From positions 558,001 through 622,000 of the forward strand of contig NZ_BAAAFG010000016.1 in the NCBI RefSeq assembly GCF_039523415.1: DNA of 64,000 bases. The letters are read 5' to 3'. The notes under the pieces were generated by a model that was not told the origin of the DNA, did no database searches, and saw only the letters and a program-made list of their open reading frames with translations. Every line of letters starts with the position of its first letter. Positions within the stretch are counted from its first letter, which is position 1. The position numbers and the translations under genes were made by a program. The stretch is from Gangjinia marincola. Lineage in GTDB: Bacteria > Bacteroidota > Bacteroidia > Flavobacteriales > Flavobacteriaceae. Below, piece after piece: positions 18,022 to 27,427 of this stretch.

Positions 18022-18705
18022 ATGATAAGATTTTTTATTCTTTTATTTTTTATCTCTTACTTTAATTCATTCTGCCAAACGACTGATCGACAGGTAAGAA
18101 GTCGTTTTTTTAATCGCCTTACCTACGATAATCCATTGGATTATGATAAAATAAATGGATCCCCTTTTTTAAACAATAAGTTTTTGCCAGGTAAGATTAT
18201 TAATAAGAACACCTTGGATATTCAAAATGTTTACTTAAGATATAATGTTTATAACAATTTTTTTGAGGTTAAAGAATCTGATTCAGGAGATGAAACTTTT
18301 TCGTTAATGAAAAATAAATTTATAATCCCTTCTATAAATCAACAAGAATTTTATTTGACAAAATCAATAGAGAATGATGAGAACATATATGTCTCTTTAG
18401 TAAGCAGACTTAATGATAATAAAATTATCTTAAAGGCATATACGTGTGAATACAAGGAAGGAGTTATACCTAAATCGTCATATGATAAAGGTCGGCCTGC
18501 TAAATTTATTTCGAACGAAGTTTATTATATCGCCGCCTCTGAAGATTTTAAATTATATAAAGAATTTGACTTAAGTAAAAGGGATTTATTGGATATTTTT
18601 GATGATAAGCGAGATGCTTTGAAAAAATTTATTAAACAGAAGGATCTGAAATTTAAGAATGAAAATGATTTGATAATATTAATAAATTATTATAAAAGTA
18701 TTTAA
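18022..18705 (+). CDS. Secreted protein of unknown function, paralogue of the 26672 gene
   Basis: 227 residues with a signal peptide (hydrophobic ILLFFISYFNSFC, probable cut before Q19), no lipobox and no later membrane segment, so probably periplasmic or exported. It aligns with the 26672 product over most of its length: GSPFLNNKF..GK against GSPYIPKEF..GK, LRYNVYNNFFEV against LRYNAYGDQFEI, and a basic C-terminal segment LKKFIKQKDLKFKNENDL against LKKYTKKNNLNLKNNLPDL, both ending in YY(K/E)S. I do not recognise a named domain. Each copy follows a SusC/SusD cluster, so a link to those clusters is plausible. Codon use is very AT-rich. No terminator is evident after it. Confidence 0.75.
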   Translation: MIRFFILLFFISYFNSFCQTTDRQVRSRFFNRLTYDNPLDYDKINGSPFLNNKFLPGKIINKNTLDIQNVYLRYNVYNNFFEVKESDSGDETFSLMKNKFIIPSINQQEFYLTKSIENDENIYVSLVSRLNDNKIILKAYTCEYKEGVIPKSSYDKGRPAKFISNEVYYIAASEDFKLYKEFDLSKRDLLDIFDDKRDALKKFIKQKDLKFKNENDLIILINYYKSI

Positions 18706-19228
18706 AAACTATCCCGTAAAAAATGTTAACTATAAACACTCAGGGTTTGAGTTTTAAAATCTATTCATTTCTTGAGAAATAGTTGAACTTACAAAATAGC
18801 GCCCCTATTTTAACTATCACTTTTTGTTTACTTTTCTAGCGCTAAAAAAAGATTTTCTAACAGCTTCCCCGTCAGAGAGAATAATTAACTTTTAGATTAC
18901 ATACTAACTCTTCAATTGATATTCGATAAGATTTTTTTAGTAAATTTTCTTATTTCTAAGGATAGATTGGAAAATGCTATAAATTCTTTTCAGTTATCTC
19001 TCTAACTCGTTGTGCATATGAGATTCCTATCATGTTGTGTCCAAATCCTCTTGAGAAACTCTGCTGCCACTTCGTAGGGCAAATTAGATTTTTATAAATA
19101 CTTCACTGTTCTTCAAAACGTCATATTCGTTAGAATTTCTAATATGACAAACAACATTGGTTTAAATTAAATTCTTGCCGCACAGATTTTTGATTTTTGC
19201 GGTAGATCCATTAACCTCATCATTTCTC
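18706..19228. other. Intergenic stretch, nothing recognised
   Basis: About 520 nt between the 18022 gene and the IS3 relic. It contains no open frame of useful length and no clear hairpin terminator. It ends where the sequence begins to resemble the left end of an IS3-family element (CTGAAACTGCGCAAAAAAAC at about 19228-19247). Confidence 0.5.
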
Positions 19229-20400
19229 TGAAACTGCGCAAAAAAAACTTTAAACTTACTGATAGGACAAAAAGGAAGTTCACCCTATTAATTTAAAGCA
19301 AAAGTCGTTTTAGGTGCTCTCAAGAGGCGATCTACAACTTAAGAGATCATTCAGATTTGAAATCAACGTAAACAAGTTAATCTATCAAACGTGCATTTTT
19401 GCAAGATGCCGAAACAGCTTTTCCCTAGGAATTCGCTCTATAAAATGTGAAGCAGAACTAAAAGAAGATCGCTTGCCACAGGCAATCTGTCATCTAACGA
19501 TAGAACTAGATTTTTAAAAAGGCCTTTGGATGAAGCCTGCCAAAAAGAAAAACAATGATAAGCAATGAGTATTACGACTTAAATGTTGTTGGTCGATCTA
19601 ATCTGCCTAGCGTCACCGCCGATAATGGATTCATAGATCTAAATCAGCGAGTGAGCTAAACCTAGACCTAATGTGGGTCATAGATGAAATTACACCTGTC
19701 ACTTTTTAATGGAGCTAGACGAATGCGTACTTGGCTTAGAGCGGACAAGCTATTCAGTGCTCCACGTATGCATAAGGTTACCCCATAATAATGTATGGGC
19801 CTTAGAGTTTTTGTGCCAGGAAAGCATAATCAAAAAGGCATAAAGATCATGAGGTGCGTCCTTATCTACTGAGCAATTTAACTATAGAACGAACTAATTA
19901 AGTCTGGGACGCCAATGTCACTTATATCTAACATATAAATGACTTATATATCCAGTTGCCATGATTGATTCGAATAGCTGTTGTGTGTTAAACTGATCGT
20001 ATCCAATAGAAGACCAACTGTTGTGCAGAAGTACTACCAGAGCTTATAATCCCTACGGTAAACGGAAATCGTTGATACCGATCAGAAGAGCAGTTACCCT
20101 TGGGGATATTTCTTAAAGTAATATTATCTAAACAACATAAATTAGCAAGAACGGCAAAGAAACGCTAATGCACAATATATTTATATAGCGCCTGCGGCGA
20201 ATCATAAATGAGAGAGTATTTACCTAAATCCTATAAAATCAAGCCTTAATATATCTTCGAAGTCAAATATGTTTCGATTATCCAACAACGAATGGTGAAT
20301 TTAGGGAATCGATAATCAAATTATTACCAGCCGATATTCGACAAAACAACGATAAAGTAAATAAATATTGGCCCGAACTCATTCGAGAATGAACTGTTTA
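19229..20400 (+). mobile_element. Decayed IS3-family insertion sequence (orfA and orfB relics)
   Basis: Reading across frameshifts and stops gives most of an IS3 element in the right order. OrfA: KRKFT (19270-19284), FKAKVVLGALK (19292-19324), and the C-terminal zipper end RLPQAICHLTIELDF (19470-19514). OrfB: SELNLDLMWVIDEI (19650-19691), NGARRMRTWLRADK (19708-19749), KDHEVRPYLLSNLTIERTN (19842-19898), VWDANVTYI (19902-19928), then EIVDTDQKSSYPWGYFLK (20065-20118) and GKETLMHNIFI-stop-RLRRIINERVF (20153-20221). The first catalytic Asp (expected TDITYI) is Asn, the DTDQ Asp is kept, and the catalytic Glu codon is TAG (20186-20188). The element is therefore dead. The left end looks like an IS3 terminus; the right end was not found and 20400 is approximate. 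Confidence 0.85.
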
Positions 20401-20586
20401 AAAGGATAGGGAAACGATTAAACCAAACGCACATAAATTTACTTTACAATTTAGATTGCTCATATTGTCAAAATTTAAATTATCATAATAAGATCTTCCA
20501 TCTCATAAGAACAGATATTAATACTTATAAAAAAACATCATTATTTAAATTCTCAAAGAGTATTAAAATATTTTATTGTTATAAGT

Positions 20587-20617
20587 TTGCGTCTTTAACT
20601 TTTTATTACCACTTTTG
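20587..20617 (+). promoter_or_regulatory. Candidate promoter of susC2
   Basis: TTG (20587-20589), a 20-nt spacer, then CACTTTTG (20610-20617; 7 of 8 to TAnnTTTG). Spacing and the sequence downstream of the -7 box match the susC1 promoter, giving a leader of about 20-25 nt in both genes. Confidence 0.65.
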
Positions 20618-20645
20618 GCATTGGCTAATTCAAATAAATTATAAA

Positions 20646-23600
20646 ATGAGAACAAAGTTTAGTGGAATGCTAACGCTGTTATTAGCGTTTGTAGTGCAAC
20701 TTACGTTTGCACAAGAAAAAACGGTTTCCGGTACGGTGACCGACGATAGCGGTTTACCCTTACCAGGTGTAAATGTAGTCGTCAAAGGTACAAATAAGGG
20801 TACTCAAACCGATTTTGACGGTCTTTATTCTATAAATGCTTCACAAGGGGAAACCTTAATATTTAGTTACCAAGGATTTAAAGCTAAAGAAGCTAAAGTA
20901 GGAGCTGGAAATACTATTAACATCCAAATGGAAACGGATGTTGCGCAATTAGAAGAAGTAGTTATTACAGCACAAAATATTCAGCGCGAAAAAAGATCTC
21001 TTGGATATGCCGTAAGTCAAGTTAAAGCGGAAGAAATACAAGAACAACCTCAAGGAGATATAGGACGTATTCTTCAAGGAAAAGCAGCGGGGGTAAATAT
21101 TACCGCTACTAATGGGGTTTCGGGATCAGGAACGAACTTTATTATTCGTGGATACTCGTCCATTTCAGGAAGCAACCAACCTTTATTCATAGTGGATGGA
21201 GTTCCATTTGACGGAGGAGCTAATGAACAGACAGCATTTTTTGATAACGTTTCTGAGTCTAGCAGATTTCTAGATTTAGATCCAAACCTAATTGAGGATG
21301 TTCAAATTCTTAAAGGATTAAGTGCAACCGTTTTATATGGAGAAAGAGGAAGAAATGGTGTTGTTTTGATCACTACTAAGAATGGTAGTACTACCGGAGG
21401 ATCAAACAAAAAGATGGAGGTAACGGCTACGACGTCTTATTTCATTAACGAAGCAGTGCTTCCTGATTATCAAACGGAATATGGCGGTGGTTTTCATCAA
21501 GCTTTTGGCTTCTTTTTTAGTAACTGGGGACCATCATTTAATAATACAAATGAAAACATATATGGTTCATCCTTTAGAGGCATAAGCCCTAGTGGAACTG
21601 TTCTTGTTGAGCATCCATTTAACAGAATTAATGATGCCACGCTAGTAGAGGGCTTTGAAGATTTAGCAGCTAGTGATTATGAGTATCGTAATTATGATAA
21701 TGTTGATGAATTTTTCAGGACTGGGGGAGTTTCTACCACATCTATTAACTTACGTGGAAATACTGAAAAAGTAAATTACAACATTAATTATGGATACCTT
21801 GACGATAAAGGTTTCACACCAGGAAATAGTTTAAGAAGAAACACCTTTGGTATTGGTGGGTCAGCAATTTTGGCTAATAATTTATCGGCAAATGCGTCAC
21901 TTAATTATGTAACTACTGATTATAAGACACCTCCTATATCCGCTTCTGCCGGGTCTGGGACTATTGGTGATGGAGGATCTGTTTTTGGAGATGTCCTGTA
22001 TACTCCTAGAAGTGTTGATTTAATGGGTTTACCGTTCCAAGCTGCTGATGGAAGAAGTATTTACTATAGATCAGGAAATGACATTCAAAATCCAAGATGG
22101 ACTGTGAGAAACGCTAAGGTCACTCAGGGAACAGAGCGTATTTACGGGCGTTATAGCTTAAACTATAATTTCTCTGAAGATTTCAATGTTAATTACCTCT
22201 TAGGGATTGACAACTACACCGAATTCAATACGTATGGTCAGAATAAAGGAGGAGTTGATGGTGAATTTTTAGGTATTTTCAGAACAATTTCTGCACGAAA
22301 TACTATTTGGAATCACACGCTCAATTTTTCATATAATACAGAGTTAAGCGAAGATTGGAGTTTAAATTCAGTAATTGGTGCCCAAACTCGTCGTGACGTT
22401 TTTGATCAGGATGGTGTTGAAAGTACTCAGCAATTAGCATTTGGTGTATTAAGACATTTCAATTTCGTTACTCATTCTACAGTGAATAGTTTTACAGGAG
22501 GAGAAATTGCGTTTAGAAGTGAGGAAAATCAAATTGGTATTTATGGAGATGTCTCTATAGGTTTCAAAAATGCCCTATTCTTTAATGTATCAGGACGTAA
22601 TGATTGGAGTTCAACTTTAGAGACAGATAACTATAGCATTTTCTATCCTGGTGCTAGTTTATCTTTCGTACCCACCACAATGTTTGAAGAAATATCTTCT
22701 AAAAATGGATTAAACTACTTAAAGGCGAGAATTGGATTTGGTACATCAGCAGGTTTTCCTATTCCTTACGGAACACGAAATCAACTTGCCTTAACATCCC
22801 GCGATTTTGTAGATTTAGCTGGGAATGTTATATCCAGCAACTCTGTAGCTAATCGATTAGGAAATCCTGATTTAGAGCCTGAACGAATTTCTGAAATTGA
22901 AGCTGGTATAGATACAAGATTTTTTGATAATAGATTTGGATTAAATGTAAGTGTATTTAGAAAAAATTCTGAAGATTTAATAACAGATCAAAACCTAGAT
23001 CCTTCTACTGGTTTTACAGTTGTGAGAATTAATGCAGGAGAATTAGAAACAGAAGGAATAGAAATTGATTTCGATGTAACTCCAATACGAACAGATAATT
23101 TTAATTGGAATATATCTGGTAATTTCTATGCAGATGAGAACACAATTACTAGATTACCTGAAGGAACAGATCAAATTGTACTGACATCCTCTATTGGTGG
23201 AAGACCCGCTAATTATGCTGTAGAAGGTGAACCATTTGGGGTACTTTTAGGAAGCACCATTCAAAGAGATGAAAATGGAAATAAAGTCGTAGGCGACAAT
23301 GGCCTCTATCTAGTAGATCCTGAATTAAGTATTATTGGTGATCCAAATCCAGATTGGACCTCAGGAATAACCAACACCTTTTCTTACAAAGGATTTAACT
23401 TTTCTTTCAATTGGTTATATCGCCATGGTGGTGACATTTTTTCTCAAACAGCGTCTACTCTAGTAGGTAGAGGTGTTGTAGATTTTGATGACCCCATAGA
23501 CAGAACTCAAACCTATATTCTACCGGGTGTAAATAGTGATGGATCCGTTAATACTAATCAAATCACTGCTACGAATGTTGGATTTGGTGAATTTGGTTTC

Positions 23601-23882
23601 GGAGCAAATGAAAATCAAATTTTTGATGGAACTACAATTCGCTTGAATGAAGTTAGTTTGGGCTATAATATTCCTCAAAAATTTCTTGAAAAAACTCCAT
23701 TTGGAACCTTTAATATTACTTTCCTAGGTAATAATCTATGGTACAGAGCTGTTAATTTTCCCAAAGATGTTAATTTCGACACCAATACGCTAAGTACTGG
23801 TGTAGGAAATGGACAAGGTATTGACTATATTACTGGACCAAGTTCTAGAAGATATGGATTTAGTGTAAGAGCCACATTCTAA
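20646..23882 (+). CDS. SusC/RagA-family TonB-dependent outer-membrane transporter (SusC2)
   Basis: 1078 residues, with the same 22-residue signal peptide as SusC1, a CarboxypepD_reg-like domain (VSGTVTDDSGLPLPGVNVVV), the plug with LFIVDGVPF and VLYGERGRNGVVLITTK, and a barrel ending YGFSVRATF. Near the end it shares NNLWYRAVNFP and STGVGNGQG with SusC3 (NLWFDAINFP, STGVGNASG), so SusC2 and SusC3 are closer to each other than to SusC1 or SusC4. susD2 starts 16 nt after its stop. Its first 77 coding bases differ from susC1 at only two positions, although the mature region has diverged. The substrate is unknown. Confidence 0.95.
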   Translation: MRTKFSGMLTLLLAFVVQLTFAQEKTVSGTVTDDSGLPLPGVNVVVKGTNKGTQTDFDGLYSINASQGETLIFSYQGFKAKEAKVGAGNTINIQMETDVAQLEEVVITAQNIQREKRSLGYAVSQVKAEEIQEQPQGDIGRILQGKAAGVNITATNGVSGSGTNFIIRGYSSISGSNQPLFIVDGVPFDGGANEQTAFFDNVSESSRFLDLDPNLIEDVQILKGLSATVLYGERGRNGVVLITTKNGSTTGGSNKKMEVTATTSYFINEAVLPDYQTEYGGGFHQAFGFFFSNWGPSFNNTNENIYGSSFRGISPSGTVLVEHPFNRINDATLVEGFEDLAASDYEYRNYDNVDEFFRTGGVSTTSINLRGNTEKVNYNINYGYLDDKGFTPGNSLRRNTFGIGGSAILANNLSANASLNYVTTDYKTPPISASAGSGTIGDGGSVFGDVLYTPRSVDLMGLPFQAADGRSIYYRSGNDIQNPRWTVRNAKVTQGTERIYGRYSLNYNFSEDFNVNYLLGIDNYTEFNTYGQNKGGVDGEFLGIFRTISARNTIWNHTLNFSYNTELSEDWSLNSVIGAQTRRDVFDQDGVESTQQLAFGVLRHFNFVTHSTVNSFTGGEIAFRSEENQIGIYGDVSIGFKNALFFNVSGRNDWSSTLETDNYSIFYPGASLSFVPTTMFEEISSKNGLNYLKARIGFGTSAGFPIPYGTRNQLALTSRDFVDLAGNVISSNSVANRLGNPDLEPERISEIEAGIDTRFFDNRFGLNVSVFRKNSEDLITDQNLDPSTGFTVVRINAGELETEGIEIDFDVTPIRTDNFNWNISGNFYADENTITRLPEGTDQIVLTSSIGGRPANYAVEGEPFGVLLGSTIQRDENGNKVVGDNGLYLVDPELSIIGDPNPDWTSGITNTFSYKGFNFSFNWLYRHGGDIFSQTASTLVGRGVVDFDDPIDRTQTYILPGVNSDGSVNTNQITATNVGFGEFGFGANENQIFDGTTIRLNEVSLGYNIPQKFLEKTPFGTFNITFLGNNLWYRAVNFPKDVNFDTNTLSTGVGNGQGIDYITGPSSRRYGFSVRATF

Positions 23883-23898
23883 AATAAAATTTATTAAA

Positions 23899-25566
23899 AT
23901 GAAATTATTACAAAAAACAATCTTTACGTGCTTAGTATTTGCAGGATTAATTTCCTGTGAAACGACTGAGTTAGATTTGCTCAACTCACCTAACGCTTTG
24001 AGTCCTGAGCAAGCTGATATTGATCTTTACTTAAATGGTATTGAACGTGATTTTGCTACTTTTTTCGAGCAAGTTACCGAAGAAGGGATGGAAGTAACAC
24101 GAATACTCCACATGTTCGGTCCTATTTATCAAAATGCTTATTCTCCAGATAACTATAATGCAACGTATACAAATGCGTATGCAAATATATTAGCAGACGT
24201 TAGAGCATTAGAACCTGTTGCTGAAGAAGCAGAATTGTATACGCATATAGGTATTTCTAAAATTATTGAAGCCTATGTCATAATAACAATGGTCGATTAC
24301 TTGGGAGAAATTCCATATTCTGAAGCAATACAAGGATTAGAATTTCAAAATCCAACTTTAGATTCTGGTGAAGCTATTTATGAAGCTATGGAAGCTCTTT
24401 TAAATGACGCAATTGTACAATTAGACAGAGACGAAATTTCTGGTGCAGATAGCGACCTGTTTTATGGAGGCGACGAAGATGCGTGGAAAGCTGTTGCAAA
24501 TACACTAAAATTAAAATTGTATCTGCAATCTAGGCTTGTAGATAATGATGCAGGTAGCAAAATTGAGGATTTATTAGATGAAACTTTAATACTTGACCCC
24601 TCCTTAGATTTAGCGTTTCAATATTCTACTACTGATCAAAATCCTGATAGTAGACATCCAATATTTGGAAGAAATTTTGATGTGCCAGCAGATGTTACAG
24701 ATTACATGTCTAATGACTTTATGTCAAGGGTAAAAGAAGATAATGATCCTAGAACGCGTTACTATTTCTATAGACAATCTTTAAACTTTACTCAAGATCC
24801 CAACGAAGCTGAATGTATTACCCAATCTGCCCCGCCTCATTATCCAGCTGGAACACCATTCTGTAATATTGGTGATGGTTATTGGGGTAGAGATCACGGA
24901 GATGATGATGGTATCCCACCAGATGGTGGCGTAAGAACCACATGGGGGGCATATCCTATAGGAGGTCCATTTGATGGCAATCAGGGCACATCTATTCCAG
25001 GACGAACTGTTGGACTTCAAGGTGCAGGTATATCACCTATCCTATTGAGTTCATTTACTAACTTTATGTTAGCTGAATCGTCCTTGACACTAGGAACATC
25101 TGGAGATCCAAGAGATTATTTAGAGACAGGTATAAGAGCCTCAATGGATAAAGTGTTAAATTTTATAGCACCTGATCCAAATGAAATTATAGTAGAGGAT
25201 GATCCTGATACAGATGAGGATGAAACAGTTTTACAAGGGGCTTTTATTCCAAATAATGAGGATGTTGATGATTACGTAGATCTGATTTTAAATCGTTACG
25301 ATAATGCTGATAATGAAGGAAAATTAGCTATTATAGTAGAAGAATACTTCAAGGCATTATTTGGTAATGGAGTAGAAGCGTACAATACTTATAGAAGGAC
25401 AGGTTATCCTGAAGATCTTCAACCAACTTTAACAGAAGATCCGGGAGAATTTATTAATTCTTTCTTTTATCCAAATGAATTAGTGCTACAGAACTCTAAC
25501 GCTGATCAAAAACCGGGACAAGGTATTCGAGTTTTCTGGGCGGTAAATGGTCCTACTGTTGATTAA
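23899..25566 (+). CDS. SusD-like surface lipoprotein, SusD-like_2 type (SusD2)
   Basis: 555 residues, lipidated at Cys20 (LVFAGLISC then ETTELD). It is a clear paralogue of SusD3. Shared blocks are CETTELD, DPRTRYYFYRQ, IGDGYWGRDHGD, TTWGAYPIGGPFD, LLSSFTNFMLAE, YLETGIRASMDKV and GNGVEAYNTYRRTGYP. These belong to the SusD-like_2 branch of SusD proteins as I know it, distinct from SusD1 and SusD4. It is the binding lid for SusC2. Position 16 nt after susC2 and 16 nt before the next lipoprotein gene points to one transcript. Confidence 0.93.
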   Translation: MKLLQKTIFTCLVFAGLISCETTELDLLNSPNALSPEQADIDLYLNGIERDFATFFEQVTEEGMEVTRILHMFGPIYQNAYSPDNYNATYTNAYANILADVRALEPVAEEAELYTHIGISKIIEAYVIITMVDYLGEIPYSEAIQGLEFQNPTLDSGEAIYEAMEALLNDAIVQLDRDEISGADSDLFYGGDEDAWKAVANTLKLKLYLQSRLVDNDAGSKIEDLLDETLILDPSLDLAFQYSTTDQNPDSRHPIFGRNFDVPADVTDYMSNDFMSRVKEDNDPRTRYYFYRQSLNFTQDPNEAECITQSAPPHYPAGTPFCNIGDGYWGRDHGDDDGIPPDGGVRTTWGAYPIGGPFDGNQGTSIPGRTVGLQGAGISPILLSSFTNFMLAESSLTLGTSGDPRDYLETGIRASMDKVLNFIAPDPNEIIVEDDPDTDEDETVLQGAFIPNNEDVDDYVDLILNRYDNADNEGKLAIIVEEYFKALFGNGVEAYNTYRRTGYPEDLQPTLTEDPGEFINSFFYPNELVLQNSNADQKPGQGIRVFWAVNGPTVD

Positions 25567-25582
25567 ATTAAAAAAAAAACAA

Positions 25583-26593
25583 ATGAAAAATTATATAAAA
25601 TATTTCTATGCAGTACTATTCTTGATAAGTGTAGTAGCTTGTGAAGACGAAGATAAAGATCCTTTCCCTTCATCAAATTATGAAGAAGATGGGGGAGTCT
25701 TAAGAACGATAACAGGAAAGGCTAATGAAGTTGATATAGCTGATATTGAAAATTCAATTATTACCATAGAAGTGGAAGCGGAAGCTTTCACAGATCAAGA
25801 TTTGATCGAATCTATGGACGTCTATGTTGAATTTAGAGATACTTTTGTTGATGAAGATCAAGAGACTCCTGATACAATCGATGATGAAGATATCAGCAAA
25901 GCTGAAGTCCTTCTAACCACTATTGATATTTCGGAATTCACTGAAGGACCGAATCAGTTACCGCGTTATGAGTTGAATATTCCGGCTCCTGATGCCATTG
26001 ATGCTCTTAATTTAAATGATGATTTAGAGAGTGTGGATGGAGGTGATATTTTCAGAGTAAGATTAGCACTCAACTTATCTAATGGAGAAACATATAGTGT
26101 GGACAATGTAACCAATAATGTTACTGGTATATTTTTCGACTCGCCTTTTTCCTATGATGCCAATGTTATTTGTGGTTATTCAGAAAATTTCCTAGTGGGC
26201 TCATATCAGATGGATTGGATTTCTGGTGTTTTTCCAGCATTTGGCGTGACTCAAACATTTGCTTCTAGGGAAGTTGAAATTATTGCTAACTCTGGAACAA
26301 GTCGAACTATTGTTGAAACTACCTATTTAGTTCCTTTCGATTTTACTGGACCATTAGATTTTGATCTTATTTGCGGTAAAATCATCGTGCCGATACAAGA
26401 GCTAGGTGGTGGAGTTACATGTGATCAAATTACTACTTTAAGTGGAGGAACCGTATCTCAATTAAACAGTGGTACATTTGATATTACTGGTACTGATGAC
26501 TCAAGTTTCTCCATGATTATCATTGATGCCGTAGATCCTGCGGGATGTGGAGTCGGTCCTTACGAAGTTGTTCTACAATTTACAAAACTATAA
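25583..26593 (+). CDS. Surface lipoprotein of cluster 2, unknown function
   Basis: 336 residues from ATG 25583; an upstream in-frame start at 25547 would overlap susD2 and break the signal peptide. The signal peptide ends ISVVAC (Cys20), followed by a highly acidic stretch EDEDKD. The middle is acidic (VFVDEDQETPD-like) and the C-terminal half carries four cysteines, in NVICGYS, LICGK, VTCDQ and GCGVG, which could form disulfides. No catalytic motif was recognised. A similar but much shorter lipoprotein occupies this place in cluster 3. Likely a ligand-binding partner of SusC2/SusD2. Confidence 0.85.
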   Translation: MKNYIKYFYAVLFLISVVACEDEDKDPFPSSNYEEDGGVLRTITGKANEVDIADIENSIITIEVEAEAFTDQDLIESMDVYVEFRDTFVDEDQETPDTIDDEDISKAEVLLTTIDISEFTEGPNQLPRYELNIPAPDAIDALNLNDDLESVDGGDIFRVRLALNLSNGETYSVDNVTNNVTGIFFDSPFSYDANVICGYSENFLVGSYQMDWISGVFPAFGVTQTFASREVEIIANSGTSRTIVETTYLVPFDFTGPLDFDLICGKIIVPIQELGGGVTCDQITTLSGGTVSQLNSGTFDITGTDDSSFSMIIIDAVDPAGCGVGPYEVVLQFTKL

Positions 26594-26616
26594 ATAGAAG
26601 ATAAATTGCTTTTTTG

Positions 26617-26647
26617 AAAACCGCTTGTTTTACAAGCGGTTTTTTTA
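26617..26647 (+). terminator. Intrinsic terminator of the susC2 cluster
   Basis: An 11-bp stem pairs 26617-26627 (AAAACCGCTTG) with 26633-26643 (CAAGCGGTTTT) around a 5-nt loop and is followed by more T residues. It lies 23 nt after the lipoprotein stop and only 25 nt before the next start codon, so the 26672 gene should need its own promoter. TTG at 26625-26627 and TATCTTTA at 26649-26656 (21-nt spacing) could serve, overlapping the hairpin. Confidence 0.88.
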
Positions 26648-26671
26648 TTATCTTTATTTAAAATTTTTCTT

Positions 26672-27427
26672 ATGAAATATTTGTTAATTTTACTTTTAGT
26701 TATTAGTTATTCAGTTCAATCACAAATAGGCCTTGGGGGAGGCACTGCTAATCGTTCTAGTACAGCTTTTGGATTGGAAGGAAATTTAGCTTCTAATTCG
26801 ATATTGAGGGGACGCAATGTTATTCAAGAAATAATAGATGTAAAAAAACTAAACATAACAGTTGATGATGTAGAGGGTAGTCCTTATATCCCCAAAGAAT
26901 TTGTGATGGGTAAACTGATATTAGATGGTAAGTTAACTGAAAATAATCTTTTACGTTACAATGCATATGGAGATCAGTTTGAAATCCGCAATTCTGACGG
27001 ATCCATTGGAGGTATAAATAGAGAACCCTATTTAGATATCATTTTAATGAATGAAACATATTCATGGTTTAAGTATGAAAATGAAAAACAAGAAAAAGAA
27101 GAGGGATACTTAAAATCACTTTATGATGGAACTTCTGTTGATTTATTAGCAAAAATTGAAATGGAATTTAAACTTGGAGAAAAACCAAGAACTAGTCTAC
27201 ATCAAGAAATTCCCCATAAGTTTGTGAAAAACCAAAGGCTTTATATTAAATTTCCCGACTCCAATCCGAAAGCAATTAAGGGTAAAGATATAATCAATCA
27301 TCTAGACTCTGATTATAAAAATGTATTGAAAAAATATACTAAAAAAAACAATCTCAATTTAAAAAACAATTTACCTGATCTTATCTCTCTTCTTGATTAT
27401 TATGAAAGTTTGAAATCCCCCAAGTAA
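26672..27427 (+). CDS. Secreted protein of unknown function, paralogue of the 18022 gene
   Basis: 251 residues with a signal peptide (MKYLLILLLVISYSVQS, cut before Q18) and no further membrane segment. Compared with the 18022 product it has an extra Gly/Ser-rich N-terminal stretch (IGLGGGTANRSSTAFGLEGN) and then aligns through GSPYIPKEF, LLRYNAYGDQFEI, PHKFVKNQRLYIKF and the basic C-terminus ending DYYESL. It follows the cluster 2 terminator, and its stop codon abuts the rhomboid relic on the other strand. No named domain was recognised, and the function cannot be inferred beyond association with SusCD clusters. Confidence 0.78.
   Translation: MKYLLILLLVISYSVQSQIGLGGGTANRSSTAFGLEGNLASNSILRGRNVIQEIIDVKKLNITVDDVEGSPYIPKEFVMGKLILDGKLTENNLLRYNAYGDQFEIRNSDGSIGGINREPYLDIILMNETYSWFKYENEKQEKEEGYLKSLYDGTSVDLLAKIEMEFKLGEKPRTSLHQEIPHKFVKNQRLYIKFPDSNPKAIKGKDIINHLDSDYKNVLKKYTKKNNLNLKNNLPDLISLLDYYESLKSPK

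Noticed and set aside
19314..19517. 67-codon open frame in the gap before susC2
   Set aside because: It is one frame of the decayed IS3 orfA (ends in the QAICHLTIELDF zipper segment), not an independent gene.
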